From positions 1 through 21,243 of the forward strand of contig JAOPVN010000289.1 in NCBI GenBank assembly GCA_025966175.1: 21,243 nt of DNA. Direction: 5' to 3'. This DNA is from Modestobacter sp. (GTDB taxonomy: Bacteria > Actinomycetota > Actinomycetes > Mycobacteriales > Geodermatophilaceae). A model generated the notes under the pieces. The model searched no databases and was not told the origin of the DNA. It saw only the letters and a list, made by a program, of their open reading frames with translations. This document shows, piece after piece, positions 7,204-13,377 of the stretch; the stretch's first letter is position 1; every line of letters begins with the position of its first letter. The position numbers and the translations under genes were made by a program.

Positions 7204-8118
7204 TCAGCGCAGCGACGCGATCGCCTCGCCGAGGCGCTCCACGTCCGCCGCGAAGGCGCCGTAGCTGCGGCTCGCCGGTTCGATGGTCAGCCAGGTGACC
7301 CCGGCGTCCTCGTAGGCCGGGAGCCGGGCCCCCAACCCGGCGGCGAACTCCTCGGTGCGGCCCTCCTTGAGCAGCGACTTCTCGAAGGGGGAGAAGCTGA
7401 TCTCCAGCGGCGGACTGCCGAGCGCGGCACGCTCGGACTGCACCCCGGCCACCGCCCGGGCGAGGTCGTCGAGGGAGTCCAGGGCCGGGGTGCCGGTGAT
7501 CCTGGCCAGCTCCGCACCCTGCGAGATCGGTGACCATCCGTCGGCGAGGTGGACCGCCCGCCGCTGCGCGGCTCGGCTGTTGCCGCCGAGCCAGATCGGC
7601 GGGCCGCCGGGCTGCACGGGTGCGGGCAGCATCGTGTGGCCGTGCGCGGGGAACAGGTCGCTGTCGTGGTCGGTGCCGGCCCAGGCGGCCCGCATCGCGG
7701 GGATGGCGGCGTCCAGGTGCCGCCCCCGGGTCGTGAAGTCGACCCCCAGGACGTCGAACTCGGACTGCAGGTAGCCCACCGCCATCCCGGCGGTGACCCG
7801 GCCACCGGAGACGACGTCCAGGGAGGCCAGCGCCTTGGCGGTCAGGTAGGGGTGCCGGTAACCGGCCACCAGCACGTGCGTGACCAGCCGGATCCGCTGG
7901 GTGGCGCCCGCCATGACGGCGAGGGCCACGAAGGGGTCGAGCGCGTGGTGGCCGCCGGCGGCCAGCCAGTCGTCGGCCGGGAACGGGTGCTCGCTCACGG
8001 CGATGCCGTCGAACCCGGCCTGTTCCACGGTCCGCGCGACCTGGCCCAGGTCGGCACCGTCCATCCACCGCTGATGGTGCTTCACGGCGCGCATCGGGAA
8101 GACCAGGGTGAAGCGCAC
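7204..8118 (-). CDS. LLM-class oxidoreductase, Rv2161c/TIGR03619 type (probably F420-dependent)
   Basis: A 304-residue TIM-barrel protein from GTG at 8118, with AGGAGG ten bases upstream. Motifs typical of the Rv2161c-type subfamily are visible: SEHPFP near residue 42, HALDPFVALA at 58-67, LTAKALASLDVVSGGRV near 92-108, and LGVDF with a following RG. Known: such proteins bind F420 or FMN and carry out hydride transfers on ketones, alcohols or activated double bonds. It is co-directional with, and 65 bp downstream of, the alcohol dehydrogenase, so the two are probably co-transcribed across the C-rich repeat spacer. The substrate is unknown. Confidence 0.85.
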   Translation of the reverse strand: MRFTLVFPMRAVKHHQRWMDGADLGQVARTVEQAGFDGIAVSEHPFPADDWLAAGGHHALDPFVALAVMAGATQRIRLVTHVLVAGYRHPYLTAKALASLDVVSGGRVTAGMAVGYLQSEFDVLGVDFTTRGRHLDAAIPAMRAAWAGTDHDSDLFPAHGHTMLPAPVQPGGPPIWLGGNSRAAQRRAVHLADGWSPISQGAELARITGTPALDSLDDLARAVAGVQSERAALGSPPLEISFSPFEKSLLKEGRTEEFAAGLGARLPAYEDAGVTWLTIEPASRSYGAFAADVERLGEAIASLR

Positions 8119-8140
8119 GGGCGCCGTCCCTCCTCGGGTC

Positions 8141-8180
8141 GGGTGGTCGGGTGGTCGGGTGGCTGGGTGGTCGGGGGGCT
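8141..8180. repeat. five 8-bp tandem units (GGGTGGTC-like), G-rich on the plus strand
   Basis: Units start at 8141, 8149, 8157, 8165 and 8173 (GGGTGGTC, GGGTGGTC, GGGTGGCT, GGGTGGTC, GGGGGGCT), with a partial GGGTC before them and GGG after. Seven G-runs of three or more within 48 bp could form a G-quadruplex on the plus strand. In the mRNA of the flanking minus-strand genes the stretch is C-rich and poor in G. That is the composition of a Rho-utilisation site, just before the ribosome site of the LLM gene. Copy number may vary between strains. Confidence 0.7.
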
Positions 8181-8183
8181 GGG

Positions 8184-9128
8184 TCAGTCGGTGCAGCTCG
8201 CGACGAGTCGCCCGGTGGCCTGGCCCCGGCGCAGCCGGTCCAGACCGTCGGCGATGTCGTCGAAGCCGATGGTCGAGATGACCGGGTCCAGCTCACCCGA
8301 GGCCAGCAGCCGGTAGATCGACTCGAGGTCCGAGCGGTCGCTGCCCAGCGTGCCGATGAGCTCGACCCGCTTGATGACCAGGCGCTCCACCGAGATGGTC
8401 GCCTCTGGTGCTCCGGCGCCCACCTGCACCACGCGCCCGCCCGGCCGGACCGCGTCGATGGCCGGGCCGGTCGTGCGCATGCCGGCGAAGTCGATGATGA
8501 CGTCGAGCCCGAGGGGCGCCAGCTCGGCCACGTCGGTGACGAAGGTCTGCACCCCGAGCCCGCGGGCGACGTCCCCCAGCTCCGCGCGGACGTCCGCGGC
8601 ATGGACCTCCGCGCCGGCGAGGACGGCCACCCGGGCGCCGATCTGGCCCAGCCCGCCCAGGCCGATCACCCCGACCCGCGTGCCGGTCGTCACCTGGGCC
8701 GCGACCAGGACCGCGTGGTGCGAGGTGGCCCCGGCGTCGGTCCCGGCGGCCGCCTGCTCGAAGCTCACGCCGTCGGGGATCGGGACGAGCTCGCCGACCC
8801 GGCCGATGGTCGCCTCGGCGTACCCGCCGTCGCGACCGACCCCCGGACCGTGGAAGCCGCCGCTGGGGTCGATGCCCACCCGGTCGCCGACCCGGACGCC
8901 GGTGACCCCCGGACCCAGCTCACGGACGACGCCGGCGACCTCGTGGCCCAGCACGATCGGCACGTGCCCGAGGATCGAGGACGTCGGGCCGTCCATGATC
9001 GCCACGTCGGTGTGGCAGAGCCCGGCTGCGCGGACGTCGATGACGACCTCACCCGGTCCGGCGACGGGATCGGGCACCTCCACGAGAGCCAGCGGTCGCC
9101 CCGTCCCGACGTACTGCCATGCCCTCAT
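8184..9128 (-). CDS. zinc-type alcohol dehydrogenase without the structural-zinc lobe
   Basis: A 314-residue MDR-family protein. The ATG at 9128 (MRAWQY) is preceded by GGAGG five to six bases upstream and matches the family start; an upstream GTG-type start at 9302 has no support. Catalytic zinc ligands appear as C38 (CHTD), H62-E63 (GHE) and D131, the Cys/His/Asp pattern of secondary alcohol dehydrogenases. GLGGLG (156-161) binds the nucleotide, with D179 suggesting NAD. The four-cysteine structural-zinc loop normally near residues 90-115 is absent and replaced by a short glycine-rich loop. Role: oxidation of an alcohol in this catabolic region; the substrate is not predictable. Confidence 0.88.
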   Translation of the reverse strand: MRAWQYVGTGRPLALVEVPDPVAGPGEVVIDVRAAGLCHTDVAIMDGPTSSILGHVPIVLGHEVAGVVRELGPGVTGVRVGDRVGIDPSGGFHGPGVGRDGGYAEATIGRVGELVPIPDGVSFEQAAAGTDAGATSHHAVLVAAQVTTGTRVGVIGLGGLGQIGARVAVLAGAEVHAADVRAELGDVARGLGVQTFVTDVAELAPLGLDVIIDFAGMRTTGPAIDAVRPGGRVVQVGAGAPEATISVERLVIKRVELIGTLGSDRSDLESIYRLLASGELDPVISTIGFDDIADGLDRLRRGQATGRLVASCTD

Positions 9129-9454
9129 GGGTGCCTCCCGGCCACAGGGCGCGCCACCGTCCGGCCGGTGGAGCGCGGGTGGGCAGCCGCCATCTGACGG
9201 GCTGTCCTGGTGCTCACCGTGCCATTCGATGCGCCGCAGGCGGGCACGGGGGCCGCCCCGGCCGCGGTGTGCGCGGGAGCCGCAACCGTCCATGTAGGCC
9301 ATTTAGGTAACTGTTGTGACTCATCTCTCGACTTGTCCGAGATTTCTCGCTAGCTTTCCGCCGTCAGGGCCCGGGCGCACCAGTGCGCCGGGCCCCCCTC
9401 GGACTCGGGACGGGCAACGGCCCGTTCCTCCGCCCGATATCAAGGAGAAGGTCC
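9129..9454. other. 326-bp intergenic region between divergent ADH and binding-protein genes
   Basis: No credible gene lies here. Near the ADH start there is a dyad, CCACCG-N6-CGGTGG (9154-9171), 26-43 bp upstream of the ADH ATG and so well placed for an operator or leader hairpin. The middle (9180-9298) is plain GC-rich DNA in which I see nothing. An AT-richer island at about 9299-9360 holds the binding-protein promoter. The leader ends with AAGGAGAAGG at 9442-9451 before ATG 9455. Confidence 0.6.
9326..9356 (+). promoter_or_regulatory. promoter and overlapping dyad for the ABC binding-protein gene
   Basis: A -35-like TCGACT (9328-9333, four of six matches to TTGACA) and a -10-like TAGCTT (9351-9356) are separated by 17 bp, predicting a start near 9363 and a leader of about 90 bases. 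A perfect TCTCG-N7-CGAGA dyad (9326-9342) covers the -35, as a repressor operator would. Confidence 0.5.
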
Positions 9455-10732
9455 ATGCGGTCAGTCGCACAGCGCTGTGCCAGAACAACGCTTGGAGCCG
9501 CGCTGCTCAGCGCGGTGCTCGTCACGGCTGCCTGTGGCAGCGGCGACTCCAGCTCCGGAGGGGATGGGGCTGCGGCCGACACCTCCGCCGCCGCCGCGCT
9601 CGGCGCGGACAACAAGGCCACCGGTGAGCCGATCAAGCTGGGCGTCGTCAGCGACGGCCAGACGGAGGCCTTCGACACCAACCACGAGATCAAGGCGGCC
9701 GAGGCGGTCGTCGCCTACGCCAACGACCACCTCGGTGGTCTGGCCGGGCACCCGATCGAGCTGGTCAGCTGCGAGACGAAGGGCACCCCGGCGGGCGCCC
9801 AGGACTGCGGGAACCAGTTCATCAGCGAGGGCGTGCTGGCCGTGTCCGGTGCGGTCCCCGGCCAGATCGACGCCGTGGTGAACGTGCTCAGCCCGGCGGG
9901 CATCCCGACCGGCCTGCAGAGCGGCTCCAGCCAGGCCGTCCTGAAGAGCGCCGACACCTACGTCTGGTCCAACCCCCTCTCGGTGTTCGGCACCCCGGCC
10001 GCCTACGCCCGGGAGAACGGCCTCAAGAAGGCGGCGATGCTGGTCATCGACGTCCCCGGTGCTGCCGGCCCGGCCAAGCAGCTCGGGCCGGTGTTCTTCA
10101 AGAACGCGGGCAGCGAGCTCAACGTCGTGGCCATCCCGCCGGGCACCCCGGACATGACCCCGCAGGTCCAGTCCGCGGAGAACGGCAAGCCGGACATGTA
10201 CTACCTGCTGGGCGACCCGACGTTCTGCGCCGGCGCCATCAAGGCCCTCAAGACGCTGAACGTCACCGTCCCGATCGTCGCCCTGGACCGGTGCGTCGGC
10301 GCTGACGCCGCTGCCTCCATCCCGGGTGGCTACGACGGCGTCACCGTCGCCACCGGCGCCATCACCAACGCCGACGACAAGGAGTTCGAGCTGTTCCAGG
10401 CCGTCATCGACACCTACGGCAAGGACCTCTCGGCCGAGTCGGTGACCATCAGTGCCTACCAGGGGATGCTCGGCCTGATCCGCGCGGTCAACGCCTCGGG
10501 GACCACCGACCTGACCCAGGCCGGGGTGTCGGCAGCCATCAAGGCCATGCCCGAGACGCCGTACCCGCTCGGCGGCGGTGCGACCTACCAGTGCAACGGC
10601 AAGGCAGTGCCCGACATCTCGCCCAACATCTGCTCGACGTTCGGTGCGATCGCCGACGCCGACAGTGAAGGGACGCTGTCGAACTTCAAGTCCGTCGACG
10701 CCAAGGGCATCTACGCCCTCTCCGCCGGCTGA
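9455..10732 (+). CDS. lipoprotein substrate-binding protein of a Liv/HAAT-type ABC transporter
   Basis: A 425-residue protein. ATG at 9455 is chosen because AAGGAGAAGG lies just upstream and the signal sequence begins there; the GTG-type start at 9383 would add an unsupported tail. Residues 1-27 form a lipoprotein signal peptide with two arginines or more, a hydrophobic core, and lipobox VTAAC with Cys27 as the lipidated residue. A Ser/Gly/Ala-rich linker follows. From about residue 48 (IKLGVVSDGQ) the protein is a type I periplasmic-binding fold (Peripla_BP_6, LivK-like). Role: captures the substrate outside the membrane for the permeases encoded at 13378-16919. Such proteins bind amino acids but also aromatic or other acids in catabolic clusters, and the latter fits here. 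It is separated from its permeases by three genes. Confidence 0.9.
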   Translation: MRSVAQRCARTTLGAALLSAVLVTAACGSGDSSSGGDGAAADTSAAAALGADNKATGEPIKLGVVSDGQTEAFDTNHEIKAAEAVVAYANDHLGGLAGHPIELVSCETKGTPAGAQDCGNQFISEGVLAVSGAVPGQIDAVVNVLSPAGIPTGLQSGSSQAVLKSADTYVWSNPLSVFGTPAAYARENGLKKAAMLVIDVPGAAGPAKQLGPVFFKNAGSELNVVAIPPGTPDMTPQVQSAENGKPDMYYLLGDPTFCAGAIKALKTLNVTVPIVALDRCVGADAAASIPGGYDGVTVATGAITNADDKEFELFQAVIDTYGKDLSAESVTISAYQGMLGLIRAVNASGTTDLTQAGVSAAIKAMPETPYPLGGGATYQCNGKAVPDISPNICSTFGAIADADSEGTLSNFKSVDAKGIYALSAG

Positions 10733-10739
10733 TCCGCAC

Positions 10740-10811
10740 CGGCCCGCCGCCGGGCAGCCCACCCTCCGGGGTGGCTGCACGCTCCCGCCAGGGAGCACCG
10801 GCGGCGGGCCG
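10740..10811 (+). terminator. three-way-junction inverted repeat after the binding-protein gene
   Basis: Outer arms CGGCCCGCCGCCGG (10740-10753) and CCGGCGGCGGGCCG (10798-10811) are perfectly complementary over 14 bp. They enclose two further hairpins with almost no unpaired bases. Hairpin A spans 10754-10778 (GCAGCC..ACCC with GGGTGGCTGC, one bulged C). Hairpin B spans 10781-10796 (GCTCCC-GCCA-GGGAGC). The element starts 8 bases after the stop codon. No T-run follows, so it is either an actinobacterial U-less terminator or a 3'-end stabilising structure that keeps binding-protein mRNA above downstream mRNA. Confidence 0.65.
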
Positions 10812-10841
10812 CCCGCGGGGCGGGACCCGGTGCCGCGGACA

Positions 10842-10859
10842 GACCCCGGTCTCGGGGTC
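10842..10859. promoter_or_regulatory. GACCCCG-N4-CGGGGTC dyad upstream of the second GntR gene
   Basis: A perfect 7-4-7 inverted repeat lies 57-74 bases before the GntR ATG at 10916. It overlaps a smaller AGACC-N2-GGTCT dyad (10841-10852). It could be an autoregulatory operator or a small hairpin in the transcript. No convincing -10/-35 pair is seen nearby. Confidence 0.4.
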
Positions 10860-10915
10860 AGTGCGGTCGACGATCCGTCGCCGTGAGGAGCGTCATGCCA
10901 GGAGGAGCGCCGAAC

Positions 10916-11707
10916 ATGTCCGCTGCACAGCCGGCCGACGTCCCCCGTGGTGCGCCGGCCCTGATCGGCCACGAGCTGCGGGTGCCCAAGATGGCCGAGC
11001 TGGTCGCGGCCCGGCTGCGCGGCCAGATCATCCGGGGGGAACTGGCCGAAGGGGAGTCGCTGCCTCCGGAGGCAGCCCTGCTGGCGCAGTTCGGCGTCTC
11101 CCGGCCGACCCTGCGCGAGGCCTTCCGCGTGCTGGAGGCCGAGTCGCTGATCACCGTGCGGCGGGGTGCCCGCGGCGGTGCCCGGGTGCAGCTGCCCAGT
11201 GCCGAGGTGGCGGCGCGCTACGCCGGGTTGATCCTCCAGCACCGGGGCACCACGCTGGAGGACGTCTACCTCGCCCGGATCGTCATCGAGCCGCAGGCCG
11301 TCGGCCTGTTGGCCCGGCGCCGCACCGACGCGGACGTCCGTGAACTCCGGACGGCGCTGACCACCGAGGCCGCGCCGGGCGAGACCCGGCTCGAGGCCCT
11401 GGCCCGGCACGAGCAGTTCCACGCGCTGCTGGTCGCGCTGACCGGCAACCAGACACTGCCCCTGCTGATGGGGATGCTCGAACACATCTTCACCCTCGGG
11501 AACTGGGCGGTCGTGCAGTCCGACCCCAGCTCCTCCGACCTCGCCGAGGCCAGCCGCCGCGGACTGCGGGCCCACCGCGAGGTCGTCGACCTGATCGAGG
11601 CAGGGAACGACGCCGGCGCCGAGAAGCTCTGGCGACGGCACTTGACCGCAGCACAGGAGTACCTGGTGCACGGGAACGCGACGACGGTCCTGGACCTGCT
11701 CGGCTGA
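10916..11707 (+). CDS. FadR-subfamily GntR transcriptional regulator (copy 2)
   Basis: A 263-residue protein. ATG at 10916 is preferred over GTG 10883 and ATG 10895 because AGGAGGAG (10900-10907) sits 8 bases before it. The winged helix-turn-helix is at about 22-92, with recognition helix FGVSRPTLREAFRVLE (59-74). The C-terminal FCD domain includes family histidines in EQFH, LRAHRE and WRRHL. By eye, roughly three quarters of the first 105 aligned residues match the regulator at 936-1721, while the FCD halves differ more. The two probably read similar operators but sense different ligands. It is followed after 29 bp by the SDR-like pair and probably controls transporter and catabolic genes around it. 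Confidence 0.92.
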   Translation: MSAAQPADVPRGAPALIGHELRVPKMAELVAARLRGQIIRGELAEGESLPPEAALLAQFGVSRPTLREAFRVLEAESLITVRRGARGGARVQLPSAEVAARYAGLILQHRGTTLEDVYLARIVIEPQAVGLLARRRTDADVRELRTALTTEAAPGETRLEALARHEQFHALLVALTGNQTLPLLMGMLEHIFTLGNWAVVQSDPSSSDLAEASRRGLRAHREVVDLIEAGNDAGAEKLWRRHLTAAQEYLVHGNATTVLDLLG

Positions 11708-11736
11708 GTCCCGCGAGGGGCGGAGGAAGGAACCTC

Positions 11737-12324
11737 ATGGACCTGGGTCTGCACGGGCGGCACGTCGTCCTGGCCGGTGCTGCCGATGCGGCACTGGCCG
11801 CGGTGGCACAGCTGCTGACCGAGGAGGGCGCGGCAGTGGTCACCGCCGCACTGGCGGAGGCCGCGCAGTGCGAGGCGGTCGAGGACGAGGTGGTCGATGC
11901 CGTCGTCGTCGTCCTACCGCCGGCTCCTCCGGACGCCGTGGACGTGCTGACCGATCCCGCGACGCTGTTCACCGCCTGGCAGCCGGTCGTCGACACGGCG
12001 GCGCTGTACCGCGCGGTCGTGCCGGGCATGGCGGCCCGCGGTGGGGGCCGGCTGCTGGCCGTGCTGCCGACCGCGGTGAAGGCGGTGGGGGCCGCGGGCG
12101 GGGACCTGGACACCGCCGTGGGACTGGGGCTGCTGGGGATGCACAAGGTCGTGGCCGCCGAGCACGGCGCCCAGGGCGTCACCGCCAACGCCGTGCTCCG
12201 CGGCGGGCTGGCCACCGACTCCGACGTCGCCGATGCGGTGGCCTGGTTCGTCTCTGCACACTCCGGTTACGTCACCGGCTGCGCGGTCACGGTCGACGGC
12301 GGCGTGCAGCCGTCGGTCTTCTGA
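11737..12324 (+). CDS. truncated SDR-fold protein lacking cofactor motif and catalytic residues
   Basis: A 195-residue protein from ATG at 11737 with AGGAAGGA upstream; classical SDRs have about 250. The start MDLGLHGRHVVLAGA resembles the start of the next gene. The TGxxxGxG cofactor loop is degenerate (AGAADAAL, 14-21). Alignment through GMHKVVAAEHGAQGVTAN (134-151) places Asp125 and Gly129 where the catalytic Tyr and Lys should be. The C-terminal YVTGCAVTVDGG is conserved, so the fold and the dimerisation region seem retained. About 50 residues of the central region are missing. Inference: a non-catalytic subunit that pairs with the SDR at 12334, as BbsC does with BbsD in anaerobic toluene degradation. 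A decaying gene is possible, but the frame is clean. Confidence 0.75.
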   Translation: MDLGLHGRHVVLAGAADAALAAVAQLLTEEGAAVVTAALAEAAQCEAVEDEVVDAVVVVLPPAPPDAVDVLTDPATLFTAWQPVVDTAALYRAVVPGMAARGGGRLLAVLPTAVKAVGAAGGDLDTAVGLGLLGMHKVVAAEHGAQGVTANAVLRGGLATDSDVADAVAWFVSAHSGYVTGCAVTVDGGVQPSVF

Positions 12325-12333
12325 GGTCCGGCG

Positions 12334-13158
12334 ATGGACCTCGGGCTGGCCGGCCGGGTGGCGGTGGTCTCCGGCTCCAGCCGCGGCATCGGGCTGGCGA
12401 CGGCGCTCGCGCTGGGCGCGGAGGGCTGCCGGGTGGTCGTGGTGGCCCGGTCCGCCGACGGCGTGGCCGAGGCCGCGGAACGGGTCCGGGCCACCGGTGC
12501 GCAGGTGCTCCCGGTCGTCGCCGACATGACGGTCGAGGACGACGTCGTCCGCGTGGTCCGGTCGGCCGGTGAGCGCTTCGGGCGGGTCGACATCGCGGTC
12601 AGCAACGTGCTCGGCCACGTCATCGATGCGGCGGTGGAGGGCGCCGGTCCGGCTGCCGGACGCTTCGCGGGCATGCCGGCGGCCGAGTACGCCGCCGAGT
12701 TCGCCCAACTGGCCGTCTCCACCTGGCTGCTGGCCCGCGAGACGGTCCCGCTCATGCGGCGGGCCGGGTGGGGGCGCCTGGTGAACGTCGGCTCGGGAGT
12801 GGCCCGCGAACCCAAGACCGACATCCCGCACGTGCTGCCCAACACCGTGCGACCCGTGGTCGCCGGGTTGATGCGGACCCTGGCCGCCCGCCTGGCCCCC
12901 GACGGGATCACCTGCAACAGCGTGCTGACCGGGGGCATCGCCACCGAGCGCAACGCCGCCTACTTCAGCTGGCTCGCCCGGGAGCGGGGCATGCCCGTGG
13001 CCGATGTCCTCGCCGGGTTCACCACCGACGTGCCGGTCCGCCGGATGGGGGAGCCGGCCGAGATCGCCTCGCTCATCACGTTCCTGTGCTCCGCGCGGGC
13101 CGGGCGCCTGACCGGGCAGTCCATCCCGGTCGACGGGGGCGTCAACCGCCACCTCTGA
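12334..13158 (+). CDS. SDR-fold protein with atypical active site (BKR-like subgroup)
   Basis: A 274-residue protein from ATG at 12334, nine bases after the previous stop. The nucleotide loop SGSSRGIG (13-20) is good and A38-R39-S40 suggests NADP. NNAG is replaced by SNVLG (90-94). Ser154 is present, but the YxxxK site reads P169-N-T-V-R173: no Tyr, and Arg in place of Lys. This recalls the SDR subgroup with an LSNxVR signature that lacks the usual tetrad. The C-terminal SIPVDGG is intact. Either it uses other catalytic residues, binds a ligand without catalysis, or works as a heteromer with its upstream neighbour. It is located between the GntR gene and the permease fusion. Confidence 0.82.
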   Translation: MDLGLAGRVAVVSGSSRGIGLATALALGAEGCRVVVVARSADGVAEAAERVRATGAQVLPVVADMTVEDDVVRVVRSAGERFGRVDIAVSNVLGHVIDAAVEGAGPAAGRFAGMPAAEYAAEFAQLAVSTWLLARETVPLMRRAGWGRLVNVGSGVAREPKTDIPHVLPNTVRPVVAGLMRTLAARLAPDGITCNSVLTGGIATERNAAYFSWLARERGMPVADVLAGFTTDVPVRRMGEPAEIASLITFLCSARAGRLTGQSIPVDGGVNRHL

Positions 13159-13164
13159 CCAGGC

Positions 13165-13179
13165 CGTCCCCCGGGGACG
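13165..13179 (+). terminator. small hairpin after the SDR-like gene
   Basis: CGTCCC-CCG-GGGACG starts 7 bases after the SDR stop. The stem is short and has no T-run, so termination here is only a possibility. Confidence 0.25.
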
Positions 13180-13199
13180 CGCGGGCCACCTGCGGACAC

Positions 13200-13282
13200 T
13201 TGACACAGGTCACACCGGGCCTCAGCATTCGTACAACCACTTGACCTATTTCGGCGCTTGCGAGAGATCCCCACGATCTCGC
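13200..13282 (+). promoter_or_regulatory. probable promoter/operator region of the permease operon
   Basis: TTGACA (13200-13205) is a consensus -35. The best -10 17 bp later is only CAGCAT (13223-13228). A second TTGACC is at 13241-13246 without a clear -10. A dyad GCGAGA-N11-TCTCGC (13260-13282) follows and shares its CGAGA/TCTCG half-sites with the dyad over the binding-protein promoter (9326-9342). GTGACGCAG at 13378 is preceded by AAGGAG. Confidence 0.4.
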
Positions 13283-13377
13283 TTCCGGCCATCCGACCCG
13301 GTCGAACCAGACGGGGCGGTCGGGTCACGGGACGGGTTCTCGTCCCGGCGGTCTCCACGATCACGAAGGAGTGAGGC

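Noticed and set aside
8141..8180. CRISPR-like repeat array
   Set aside because: Units are only 8 bp with no spacers and no cas genes; it is a simple tandem repeat.
9129..9302. N-terminal extension of the alcohol dehydrogenase to 9302
   Set aside because: The extra 58 residues are unlike the family, and the ATG at 9128 has a ribosome site and the canonical start.
9383..9454. N-terminal extension of the binding protein to 9383
   Set aside because: It would precede and disrupt the lipoprotein signal peptide; the ribosome site lies within it, just before ATG 9455.
9461..11671. 736-codon antisense frame over the binding protein and second GntR gene
   Set aside because: Low-complexity translation running across two clear sense genes and the three-way-junction repeat.
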